This document shows positions 1 to 7,227 of a stretch of DNA of 33,932 nt, one piece after another. The stretch covers positions 1 to 33,932 of the forward strand of contig MHBG01000106.1 in the NCBI GenBank assembly GCA_001804785.1, written 5' to 3'. The translations under genes and the position numbers were made by a program. Within the stretch, counting starts at the first letter, position 1, and each line of letters starts with the position of its first letter. The notes beneath the pieces were generated by a model, which ran no database searches, had not been told where the DNA came from, and saw nothing but the letters and a program-made list of their open reading frames with translations. This stretch comes from Lentisphaerae bacterium GWF2_45_14. Its GTDB lineage: Bacteria; Verrucomicrobiota; Lentisphaeria; Victivallales; GWF2-45-14.

Positions 1-647
1 GTATTGTCGCCGATGATCCTGTGCCATTCTTCCGCCGGATACTGGCTTGTGAGCAGGACGGAGCCGTTCTGCTGGCATTCGTCGATTATCTCAAGAAAAT
101 CCCTGTAAAGCGAGCTCTGTTCGACGGTTTCGAGTCCCCAGTCGTCGATTATAAGCATGTTGAGCCGTGAGATTTTTCTCAGGATTTTCGACATGGTTCC
201 GATGGTTCTTGCTGCGAGAAGTTCCCGGAAGAGCTTCGGCGCGTGATAGTAGAAGACCTTGAAGCCTTCGCGGCAGGCCTTCTGTCCCAATGCGCAGGCC
301 AGGAACGACTTACCAACTCCGGTCGGTCCTGTGAGCACGCAGTTGTGTTTGTAACGGATCCATTCGGATTCGGCAAGCTTCATGACGAGTGTCCGGTCGA
401 GTTCACGTTGATGCTTCCAATCTATGTTTTCAATGCATGCGTCTTTGATTTTCAATTTGGCACTTTTTAGCCTTTTCTGAATCGCGTTATTTTCCTGTTT
501 CAGCCACTGGCTCTCGACAAGCATCGAGAAACGTTCGTCGAATGACAGCGGCAACATGTCTGGATTGGCGTTCTGGCTTTTGTAGGCATCGGCCATGCCG
601 GAGAGCCGCAGAGAGTAGAGCTTGTTGAAGGTCTGTTCGTTCAACAT
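1..647 (-). CDS. istB: IS21-family helper ATPase IstB (3' end cut by window edge)
   Basis: AAA+ ATPase that acts with the IstA transposase to choose and activate the target DNA. Reading back from the ATG at 647 gives about 215 codons without a stop to the window edge; the family is usually about 250 residues, so roughly 35 are missing. The N-terminal helical region starts MLNEQTFNKLYSLRLSGM. It is followed by a Walker A loop GPTGVGKS and a Walker B-like strand MLIIDDWG, both typical of IstB/DnaC-type ATPases. A good ribosome site (aaggagg) lies inside the end of istA, and the start overlaps the istA stop (ATGTTGA), which implies translational coupling. Confidence 0.93.
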   Translation of the reverse strand, partial: MLNEQTFNKLYSLRLSGMADAYKSQNANPDMLPLSFDERFSMLVESQWLKQENNAIQKRLKSAKLKIKDACIENIDWKHQRELDRTLVMKLAESEWIRYKHNCVLTGPTGVGKSFLACALGQKACREGFKVFYYHAPKLFRELLAARTIGTMSKILRKISRLNMLIIDDWGLETVEQSSLYRDFLEIIDECQQNGSVLLTSQYPAEEWHRIIGDN

Positions 648-2200
648 GACGAAGCCCTCCTTGTATTGCTGTAGTACTTGCCGCCGCGCACGTTACAATG
701 ATTGAAATTCGCTATTTTGAATCCGTTGAACGGCTGGGAATTCTCCATGTTTTTCTTCAGGATATCGTCGATATCCCGGTAGCGGAACGAATCTATTTTC
801 AATGCCAGAGAGCAGGCTTTTTCAAGTCGTTCAGCTCCATATTTTTTGGCAAGCCTTATGATGCCAAGACAGCTCCTGTAGCCCATTTCCGGCCTCGGAA
901 CCTTTTCCAATATTCTGCTAACGACTTCCTGACACGAAGGCCCTATTATCGCGGCATCCCCTATGAGCTTGTCGGAACTCTCCGCCAGGTACATGCTGTG
1001 CGGTTCAGGCATATGCTCCTTTAAGGTCGTTGCCTTATTTTTCTCGTAGCTTCTCTTATGGATCGCTATCCTTTCGCCGTTCAGGAAAATCTCGACCGTT
1101 GTGCCAGTCAGACGGGCCTCGACCTCCTTGCCGATGTTGCGCCAGTACACGCTATAGAAGTGGTTGTCGAGCTGAACATGGTAATCGATGTGGACTGTGG
1201 ATTTCTTCCATTCGCCTATTGAAAACTCCCTTTCTGGCAACGGCTTAAGCTCTTGCTTTTCTATTTCGTTGAAAAGCTTTTCGCGGTTGCCGTCCATCTT
1301 TCCAAAAGGACGACGGTTCAGCTCCTCGTTCTTTTTCCTCACTTCCGAAACCAGCTCTCCAAACGACAGAAACTGTCGGTTTCTCAAGGCTCCGATTATC
1401 CATCTTTCCGCAAAAAGAACGGCATTCTCGACCTTCGCCTTGTCCCTCGGCTTTCCGGGACGCGCCGGCATTATCACAGTCCCGAAATGCTCAGCCATCT
1501 CATAATACGCAGGCGTTAATTCAGGATCGTATTTGCTGGCTGTTTTCACCCCTGTTCTAGGATTATCGGGAACTGTCATCAAAGCCACTCGTCCGAAATA
1601 TTGGTAAGCTTCGACATGCCACTGTATCCAGTGAGGGAGCTTTTCATCAGGGTAAACTCCCGCAAATGTATAGTCGCTAGCGCCAAGCACCGCCACAAAC
1701 AAATGACCTTCCTTTTCAATGCCGTTTTCCATGTAATACAGCTTGTCGCCCGCCCAGTCCACGAACATCTTTTCTCCGGCCTTGTGCTCGAACCTCATCG
1801 TAGGTGTCGCATGGTTCTTTTTCCAGCCATGAATGATGTAACAGAACTGGCTGTAACTGTAACCTTCCGGGTGCTGCTCGTGATATTCCTCCCACAATAG
1901 AAGTCTCGTTACGCCCTTGCGCTTCAACTCCTTGGCGATGTACTGCAAATCAGGCATGTCGCGCTTGAGGACAACGTTTCCGTCCTTCAGCGCGTCCTGT
2001 ATTTTCTCCTCGGACAACACCGCTCCGCCGTCGGGTAGTTTCTTTTTTACATCCTTTTCATTCAACTTTTTCAATACTTTTCCCACCGTGCTTGACGACA
2101 CCTTGCAGCTTTTCGCTATCGCGTTCTGCGACAATTTACTGCTCTCGTTGAGACGAATTATTTCCTTTACTTTTCTCATTCCGATTCCTTCCCGGGACAT
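641..2200 (-). CDS. istA: IS21-family transposase IstA
   Basis: DDE transposase of an IS21 element, 519 residues, the usual length. Seen: an N-terminal helix-turn-helix region (about residues 20-45, SQNAIAKSCKVSSSTVGKVL) for binding the terminal repeats, then an RNase H-fold catalytic core. The likely catalytic triad is D148 (in FVDWAG), D212 (in VPDNP) and E258 (in KAKVENAV), spaced as in the family. The C-terminal part resembles the Mu-transposase beta-barrel region. The start at 2200 is supported by aaaggaag six bases upstream. The stop overlaps the istB start. No frameshift or truncation is visible. Confidence 0.95.
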   Translation of the reverse strand: MSREGIGMRKVKEIIRLNESSKLSQNAIAKSCKVSSSTVGKVLKKLNEKDVKKKLPDGGAVLSEEKIQDALKDGNVVLKRDMPDLQYIAKELKRKGVTRLLLWEEYHEQHPEGYSYSQFCYIIHGWKKNHATPTMRFEHKAGEKMFVDWAGDKLYYMENGIEKEGHLFVAVLGASDYTFAGVYPDEKLPHWIQWHVEAYQYFGRVALMTVPDNPRTGVKTASKYDPELTPAYYEMAEHFGTVIMPARPGKPRDKAKVENAVLFAERWIIGALRNRQFLSFGELVSEVRKKNEELNRRPFGKMDGNREKLFNEIEKQELKPLPEREFSIGEWKKSTVHIDYHVQLDNHFYSVYWRNIGKEVEARLTGTTVEIFLNGERIAIHKRSYEKNKATTLKEHMPEPHSMYLAESSDKLIGDAAIIGPSCQEVVSRILEKVPRPEMGYRSCLGIIRLAKKYGAERLEKACSLALKIDSFRYRDIDDILKKNMENSQPFNGFKIANFNHCNVRGGKYYSNTRRASSC

Positions 2201-2310
2201 TTTTTTCTTCCTTTCGTTTTTGAAAGGTAAAAAGTAATGCCTTCAAGCCCGCTGCGCCATCGCTCCGGAAATAGATTCCGATTCATTTCAAACATCAATT
2301 CCTGTTTTAT

Positions 2311-2431
2311 CTGGACACTCATTCCGGAACAATCTGGACACCGATTCCGACGGAATTTGGACACTCATTCCGGAATCCCCTGAAAACTGTCCATTTATTT
2401 TCGGAATCACTGTCCATCAGCCTCCGGAATC
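2311..2431 (-). repeat. IS21 terminal multiple repeats (about five units)
   Basis: Read on the minus strand, units of about 20-23 bases recur with the pattern attccggaatgagtgtccag. They lie at about 2311-2330, 2334-2356, 2358-2377, 2388-2408 and 2410-2431. The three units nearest istA are the best conserved (tgtcca); the two outer ones end in tggacag. IS21 elements are known to carry several repeats at each end that IstA binds. A sixth, very degenerate copy may lie between 2290 and 2310. Confidence 0.75.
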
Positions 2432-3079
2432 CGCAGAGAGGTACCATTTCGTACCGTTTGGAGACGCCAAAGTGCCCAAAAGCACCGTTTTCAGGTGTTT
2501 TTATTTTTTGCAGAGATACAGCCATATTCGACACTTTTTGAGTTCAGGAAGGCGATTCAAGACCGATTTTGAGGCAGCGAGATTAATGCGCATGGCGCAC
2601 CTCTCGCGCACCACTAAGCATTTCAGCCTCAAAAATTACTGTTTTTCTAACCTTTTCTCAAGAATGCCAAAATCCTTGTGATCTCTTGTTTTACTGCGCG
2701 GAATTCGGAATAAGAACCCTAAAACACACATAAGTTTTTCTTCTCCTTGTTTTCGCAGAATTCATGGAGGAAGTCCTTGATATTTTTGCTCAGGATAAAT
2801 CCGCCGACATTTCCTATCTGCTCATCCCTCAGCAAACGGCAGAAGATAGATCCGTCGTTTAAGCCATGACGCAAGCCTTCTGCTCTCAATTCAAAAAAAC
2901 TAGCGCATTACTCAGAACGAACGCATTTATAAAAATCAAATGCGAGTTCTGCAAAAAAGAGTACTCCCTTACAGAAAAAGACCTTTTTGCCTGAAAACGC
3001 ACTTATCAAGTATGTACTTGAGCATAAGAAGCTTATACATCCATCATTTTTCGGGATTAGTTTTTGCGCCCTGCAAGTT
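2432..3079. other. Non-coding interval flanking the IS, with gene remnants
   Basis: No intact gene is seen. On the minus strand a 30-codon open stretch, 2501-2593 (MRINLAASKSVL...), continues upstream without a stop into VVRERCA. It may be a protein remnant or a dispersed repeat, and I cannot identify it. A second stretch without an ATG (2719-2907) is listed separately. The GC-rich patch at 2584-2615 contains gcgcacctctcgcgc with partial dyad symmetry. The rest shows only short chance reading frames. The interval looks like decayed DNA between the IS and the URO-D gene. Confidence 0.5.
2719..2907 (-). pseudogene. C-terminal remnant of an unidentified protein
   Basis: An open stretch of 62 codons plus stop with no start codon, bounded upstream by an in-frame TAA. 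It contains EGLRHGLNDGSIFCRLL and IGNVGGFILSKNIKDFLHEF, which have protein-like composition and end naturally in a lysine-rich tail. I do not recognise the family. The absence of a start and the nearby IS suggest a gene truncated by rearrangement. It could also be chance; the composition argues mildly against that. Confidence 0.35.
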
Positions 3080-4132
3080 CTACAACGAAAAATGCCTTCC
3101 TTCATCAAGCATTATCAGGTAGTTTTCCAGAGGGACATATTTTGCGATCGAATTTCCTGAGCCCAGGCAATAGCCTCCGCCGGGCATACATGTTTCGAGT
3201 ATTTCCCTGACACCTTTCCTCAGTGTTTTTTCATCTGAAGAACACAGAAAATCGACATCGACGCCTCCCAATAAGCCGATTCTGTCGCCATATATCTTTT
3301 TCATTTCCGTGACGGGACTAATGGCATTTTCAAAAGAATGTTTTGCGTCAATTTTTACATCATCTATAATGTCATCCATAATTTCCTTAAGCTGTCCGCA
3401 GGAATGAAGGAAATATAATTTTCCATTTTTATGGCTTGCTTCAGCACAGGCTTTATGAACGGGAAGAACGTATTTTCTCAGAAAGTCCGGCGGAAGAAAA
3501 GTCTGGGTTTTGAAACCCATGTCGTCAGCGCCCCAAGATACGGCATAACATGAAAATTGGGTCAGCTTATTGCACAAATCTACATATAATTCTTTGAGTT
3601 TCTCCAATACTGCCTGGAAAAGATCAGGCTGGTCAAACATCATATAAAGCATAGCTTCAAGGCCAATAAGATATTTGTACATTCCAACTGCAATTGAAGA
3701 ATAGCAACGCATATTTTCCGGCAGGTTTTTTTCGAGCCATTCCAAAATGCTGAAATCCATTTGGGATACATCCGGCCATGGGTATTTTTCAAAGTCTTCC
3801 CAGGTTTGGATAGGGCCGTTTGCAACATGATCGGAAGATTTTACGTCTTTATTATCGTTCTTGCAATCCAAGTCGAATTTCAGATTAAACTCTTTAAGAT
3901 ATATCATTTCGTAGCCGAGGAAACTTTGGATCTCGATTTCTCTTTTTATTCTAAAAAATGGATCATTCTCATTTAAACTTTCAGCCAATCCGAAACGTTC
4001 ACAGACAGAGTCTTTAATCGGTTCATCATGATAAAATTCGATGAAGTGAACGCGTTCCGGCTCCTTTTCTTTTGTAATGCATTTTCGGAACGCTTCAAAA
4101 TCCGGTGTGATCTTTTTTGACAGCAAGTTCAT
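3080..4132 (-). CDS. Uroporphyrinogen decarboxylase-family (URO-D) protein, not HemE
   Basis: A 350-residue (beta/alpha)8 URO-D superfamily protein. The family includes HemE and corrinoid-dependent methyltransferases such as MtaA and CmuA. Seen: the conserved WGADDMGFKTQTFLPPDFLR segment (about residues 200-219), HSCGQ (243-247) and a late GLLGGVD. The HemE N-terminal signature P-W-MRQAGR is absent, and no other haem genes are nearby, so haem synthesis is unlikely. H243 and C245 could be metal ligands as in the methyltransferase branch, but this is inference. It has its own promoter and a ribosome site (aaggga) before the ATG, and it faces an AraC regulator that probably controls it. Substrate unknown. 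Confidence 0.85.
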   Translation of the reverse strand: MNLLSKKITPDFEAFRKCITKEKEPERVHFIEFYHDEPIKDSVCERFGLAESLNENDPFFRIKREIEIQSFLGYEMIYLKEFNLKFDLDCKNDNKDVKSSDHVANGPIQTWEDFEKYPWPDVSQMDFSILEWLEKNLPENMRCYSSIAVGMYKYLIGLEAMLYMMFDQPDLFQAVLEKLKELYVDLCNKLTQFSCYAVSWGADDMGFKTQTFLPPDFLRKYVLPVHKACAEASHKNGKLYFLHSCGQLKEIMDDIIDDVKIDAKHSFENAISPVTEMKKIYGDRIGLLGGVDVDFLCSSDEKTLRKGVREILETCMPGGGYCLGSGNSIAKYVPLENYLIMLDEGRHFSL

Positions 4133-4211
4133 TTTTATTATCTCCCTTAAAGGTTTTATTTAATTCTGTTAACTTTTTCCAAGGCTTAACCATCTTTCTC
4201 TTCAAGCTGAT

Positions 4212-4239
4212 TTGATTATTTAATGATTATAACTATTAT
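4212..4239 (+). promoter_or_regulatory. Predicted promoter of the AraC-family gene
   Basis: TTGATT (4212-4217) and TATTAT (4234-4239) lie 16 bases apart on the plus strand, interleaved with the URO-D promoter. The whole interval 4133-4328 is AT-rich, so chance matches are possible. The leader to the araC start is about 85 bases. Confidence 0.35.
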
Positions 4240-4253
4240 TTACTTATAGGCAA
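4226..4253 (-). promoter_or_regulatory. Predicted sigma70-type promoter of the URO-D gene
   Basis: On the minus strand TTGCCT (4248-4253) and TATAAT (4226-4231) are separated by 16 bases. The predicted transcript starts about 87 bases before the URO-D ATG. It overlaps the divergent araC promoter, so an AraC protein bound here could act on both. Confidence 0.55.
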
Positions 4254-4328
4254 TATATCCATGTATTATATTTTCAACGCTAATTACTGTTTATTTAACT
4301 GAAACGACTTTTATGAGGGTTTTAACGG

Positions 4329-5228
4329 ATGAAGAGTCTTGAACTTCGTGAAATCAACTTTTTCCGTCCCGACAGAGAAAAACTGGAATGCCTTTCGCGC
4401 CTTTGTCCTGTCGTGACGATTTGCGGAAACTCGATACGTTCCAAATGGCATGTAGGAGAAAGAAAAACATTTAACCACCTCTGGGTTTTCATCGGTTCCG
4501 GGGAAGGGATTTTCAAAGTTGACGGAATAGAGTTTCCTGTAAAGGAAAACGACTTTGTCTGGGTGCCTCCGGACACTCTCCACGAAATGCGCGGAACATC
4601 TGAAACCATGCATTGTATCTATGCGCATATAGACCTGCTTTTCGACTCCGGAAGAAGCCGTCTTTTTCGCGTCCCCGGCGGTGTAAGGGATCTGGCAGAG
4701 TGGAGTAAGTTCATGCATCCGCAATTTGGAGACGACTACATTGATTCGCTTTGCGGACTCATTCCACTGGCTAATCCTCTGCAAGTAAAAATGCTCTTTG
4801 AAGAATTATGCCGCATCCACAAGATTAATCCTGAAATGACCCTGAAACTTGCCGGACTGATAATTCAGATTCTTGGAGAAGTGCTTGCTTCAAAACATGA
4901 AAAATCATTAACAGATATAAAGCTGGAGAAAGCCCTTGTATTTATCCACGGAAGCCTCTACTCCAATCTCGACGTAGTGTCCCTGGCGAAGAGCATAGGC
5001 TTAAGTTCTTCATATTTTCGGTCGCTTTTTAAAAACAGATTTGGGAAAGGTCCGGTTGCGCTACATCGTGAACTCCGAATCCGCAAAGCCTGCGAACTGC
5101 TGACTTTTGAAGGTCTGAATGTATCGGAAACAGGGTCCGTCACTGGATTCAGTTGCATTCAGAGTTTCTCTCGGACATTTAAAGAAGTAATGCGTATTTC
5201 GCCCAAGAAATTTATGGAAGACAGATAA
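4329..5228 (+). CDS. AraC-family transcriptional regulator
   Basis: A 299-residue regulator. The N-terminal half is cupin-like, probably the effector-binding domain: WHVGERKTFNHLWVF, a GSGEG turn, and VPPDTLHEM at about residues 40-95. The C-terminal ~100 residues hold the paired helix-turn-helix DNA-binding domain (SLAKSIGLSSSYFRSLFK, then the second helix pair around GFSCIQSFSRTFKEVMRISPKKF), the AraC/XylS signature. It is transcribed away from the URO-D gene across a 196-base shared control region, so it probably regulates that gene and perhaps itself. A gaggg ribosome site lies 10 bases before the ATG. The signal it senses is unknown; a sugar or its derivative would be usual for cupin-AraC proteins. 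Confidence 0.92.
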   Translation: MKSLELREINFFRPDREKLECLSRLCPVVTICGNSIRSKWHVGERKTFNHLWVFIGSGEGIFKVDGIEFPVKENDFVWVPPDTLHEMRGTSETMHCIYAHIDLLFDSGRSRLFRVPGGVRDLAEWSKFMHPQFGDDYIDSLCGLIPLANPLQVKMLFEELCRIHKINPEMTLKLAGLIIQILGEVLASKHEKSLTDIKLEKALVFIHGSLYSNLDVVSLAKSIGLSSSYFRSLFKNRFGKGPVALHRELRIRKACELLTFEGLNVSETGSVTGFSCIQSFSRTFKEVMRISPKKFMEDR

Positions 5229-5571
5229 ATATACGAGCTAATTCACAGCCATCTCATAGGGAATTGAAAATTTGAAAGGATGATGGCGCAGGGGACCCGA
5301 GGGTTATAGACAGTTCCGTCCGTTCGTCAGACGCCCGTCATTTTTATGTTTTGGGAAGAATGGAAACTGGGTTTTGTTTTTTACATACATGAGCATCCGC
5401 AACTCTCAAAATAACTTCCTTTTTTCTTACTGCCAAGCTCAAAATATGCTCCTGAATAAGAATTATCAACACCTGTTTCGTTAATTTCAGAAACAGAAAA
5501 ATTTAAAAATACCATAACAAACACTAGCCGCTTCTCTTGTTCTCAAGGTCATGTATACCTACAGGAGATAT

Positions 5572-5603
5572 AAAAAACGCCCCGTGATTGACTGGTACAC
5601 GGG
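5572..5603 (-). terminator. Possible intrinsic terminator, minus strand
   Basis: On the minus strand CCCGTG pairs with CACGGG across an 11-base loop (5581-5603), followed by gcg and six T. The stem is short and the loop long, so it would be weak. It lies about 290 bases beyond the tRNA-Thr 3' end and could end read-through from it. Confidence 0.35.
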
Positions 5604-5766
5604 ACCAGAAACCTTGTCCATGCCATAAGGAATGGAGTTACTGTTATTATAATACGGCTTTCTCTAAAATGCAATATCTTTTTCGCATAAAGCTGTTTCC
5701 TGCCTCACTCAATTAGTTGTGGCTTCGGAATGATAAACATTTTTAAACTTCGATTGCTTATAAAAG

Positions 5767-5788
5767 TGGTGGTGTATTGGTGGTGTAT
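5767..5788. repeat. Perfect 11-bp tandem repeat (two copies)
   Basis: TGGTGGTGTAT occurs twice in immediate succession (5767-5777 and 5778-5788). It lies about 100 bases beyond the tRNA-Thr 3' end. Short direct repeats of this kind can be arm-type sites for a tyrosine recombinase; that reading is inference from position only. Confidence 0.7.
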
Positions 5789-5890
5789 CGAGTTGCGAAC
5801 AGTAGGAATTTAGGGGTATTTAGAGAAAATAGAGGGAGTCGGGTGTTTTGCTGCAAGTGGCTGATTTAAAGGGGTTTGAGCTTGGAAAAT

Positions 5891-5966
5891 TGGAGCCAAT
5901 GATCGGGATCGAACCGATGACCTGTTCATTACGAATGAACTGCTCTACCAACTGAGCTACATTGGC
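5891..5966 (-). tRNA. tRNA-Thr, anticodon CGU
   Basis: A 76-base cloverleaf on the minus strand. The acceptor GCCAATG pairs with CATTGGC and is followed by an encoded TCCA end. The anticodon arm is GTTCA-TTCGTAA-TGAAC, giving anticodon CGU (reads ACG, threonine). The T arm contains GGTTCGATCC. All arms pair, so it should be functional. It has a convincing promoter just upstream (5991-6018), squeezed between it and the stop of the dNTPase gene. Confidence 0.96.
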
Positions 5967-5990
5967 CTGTTTTCGTTGCAGAAAGTCCTT

Positions 5991-6018
5991 AATATAATAT
6001 GAATCGCTTTTATATCAA
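5991..6018 (-). promoter_or_regulatory. Predicted promoter of tRNA-Thr
   Basis: On the minus strand TTGATA (6013-6018) and TATATT (5991-5996) are 16 bases apart. The expected start is near 5984, about 18 bases before the mature tRNA. It begins within 9 bases of the upstream gene's stop, so the tRNA does not depend on read-through. Confidence 0.6.
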
Positions 6019-6026
6019 ACGGTATT

Positions 6027-7109
6027 TTAGCGGAACTCTATCGGGAGTGGAAGCGAAATCTGTTTCATGCAGTCCAGCGCATAGGAATCGGTCATTCCCG
6101 CAATGTAGTCGCAGGCAATCCTTTCAAGTTTGGCGTTTTCGGAGTCGTAGAGTCCTTTCATCTTTTTTCGATACTCGGAAAAATGGCGGTCAAGTTTGAG
6201 TTCTCCATCATTTTCGTTCATCAGGTGAGCGTAAATTGCCTTGATGATTTTTACACAATAGTTTTCGTATGAGATTATTCTTGGATTTTTATAGATATTA
6301 TCATAATTGAATTTCTTAAGGGACAGGAGAAGGTCATGTTTTTCGCCGGAAAATCGTATTGCCGGACCGGGTGCGGAGTTTTCTATCATGTTGTTGACAA
6401 GGGTGTTTATGATCTCGCCGTTTGAGCTGCCGAGTTCCTTTCTGATTGTGGAGGGGATATCGCCAAGCCGGATCAGGCCCGCTGTTACGGCGTCTTCTAT
6501 GTCGCGTCCGAGGTAAGCTATTTTATCGGCAAATCGGGCAATGCAGCCTTCGTAGGAGGCAGGTAGAGAGCCTCTGGAATTTATGTTGGAGAGCTGATAT
6601 TTTTCGAGTCGGGGAGCTATTCCGTTTTCATCGGATTCGCCGCAATGGCATATGATGCCATCGCGTACGCCAAATGTGAGATTGAGTCCGAGTCCGTCAT
6701 AGGCCAGCTGGTCAGCCACTCGGAGTCCGTGGATTTCGTGTTTGAATACATCGGCCTGGAATATTTCATTAAGGGCTTTTTCTCCGGAATGCCCGAAGGG
6801 GGCGTGTCCGATGTCGTGTCCGAGTCCGATAGCGAAGGCCATTTCGGTGTTGAGCTGCCAGTTTTCGGTGCTGTTCAGTCCTTTGCATATTGTTGCGGCT
6901 ATTGTTGCGACATGGAGGACGTGTTCGATTCTTGTGCAGATATGGTCATTGTCGGGTGCGAAGAATACCTGAGTTTTGTGTTTGAGGCGTCGGAAGGGGA
7001 GTGAATGAATGATGGCGGTCTGATCGCGGAAGAAGTCGCCGCGGTAGTCCGCCTTTTTTTCTTTGAGCCTTTCTGTGTAGGCTTCGGCTGTCAGAGGATT
7101 AGTGAACAT
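6027..7109 (-). CDS. dgt: dGTPase-like deoxynucleoside triphosphate triphosphohydrolase
   Basis: An HD-domain enzyme of 360 residues that hydrolyses a dNTP to deoxynucleoside and triphosphate, thereby limiting dNTP pools. Seen: the family's N-terminal block RDQTAIIHSLPFRRLKHKTQV (residues about 28-48) and the metal ligands H63 (RIEHVLHV), H98-D99 (GLGHDIGHAPFGH) and D195 (ARFADKIAY). It is the short form found in many bacteria (about 340-380 residues), unlike the longer E. coli Dgt, so the preferred dNTP is uncertain. The start at 7109 has an aggaag site about nine bases upstream. It is transcribed divergently from rodA. Confidence 0.93.
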   Translation of the reverse strand: MFTNPLTAEAYTERLKEKKADYRGDFFRDQTAIIHSLPFRRLKHKTQVFFAPDNDHICTRIEHVLHVATIAATICKGLNSTENWQLNTEMAFAIGLGHDIGHAPFGHSGEKALNEIFQADVFKHEIHGLRVADQLAYDGLGLNLTFGVRDGIICHCGESDENGIAPRLEKYQLSNINSRGSLPASYEGCIARFADKIAYLGRDIEDAVTAGLIRLGDIPSTIRKELGSSNGEIINTLVNNMIENSAPGPAIRFSGEKHDLLLSLKKFNYDNIYKNPRIISYENYCVKIIKAIYAHLMNENDGELKLDRHFSEYRKKMKGLYDSENAKLERIACDYIAGMTDSYALDCMKQISLPLPIEFR

Positions 7110-7143
7110 ATGAGGTTCTTCCTGTTGTTGCTCTCTTGAATTT

Positions 7144-7171
7144 AATGTATGTCATTTTTTGAAATCTTCAA
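7144..7171 (-). promoter_or_regulatory. Possible promoter of the dNTPase gene
   Basis: Minus-strand TTGAAG (7166-7171) and TACATT (7144-7149) lie 16 bases apart, 35 bases before the ATG. Moderate match only. A clear promoter for the divergent rodA gene was not found. Confidence 0.35.
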
Positions 7172-7227
7172 AGCTTTCGGGGATTGGGGTTGATTTAATT
7201 ATGCAGGGTGTCTAAATTGAAGGTCCT

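Larger units (their letters stand above)
1..2431 (-). mobile_element. IS21-family insertion sequence (partial, left end outside window)
   Basis: Seen: an istA-istB gene pair in the IS21 order, with the istA stop overlapping the istB start, and a terminal array of short repeats upstream of istA. The istB end and the second terminus lie beyond position 1. The outer boundary on this side is uncertain: the last recognisable repeat unit ends near 2431, but no target duplication can be checked because the other end is missing. Both transposition genes look intact over the visible part, so the element may be active. Confidence 0.85.
5229..5890. other. Non-coding interval between araC and tRNA-Thr
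   Basis: No open frame in these 662 bases looks protein-like. Visible items are a possible minus-strand terminator (5572-5603), an 11-bp perfect tandem repeat (5767-5788) and otherwise AT-rich sequence. Its place at the 3' side of a tRNA gene, the standard integration site for islands and phages, makes a decayed insertion junction possible, but no integrase gene is present here. Confidence 0.5.

Noticed and set aside
2319-2534. 71-codon minus-strand frame over the IS end
   Set aside because: It runs through the terminal repeats and has no coding character beyond them.
3080-4132. hemE (haem biosynthesis)
   Set aside because: The N-terminal HemE signature is absent and no tetrapyrrole genes are nearby.
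6645-7004. 119-codon plus-strand frame antisense to the dNTPase gene
   Set aside because: It is a shadow of a well-conserved enzyme with clear motifs and lacks recognisable features of its own.
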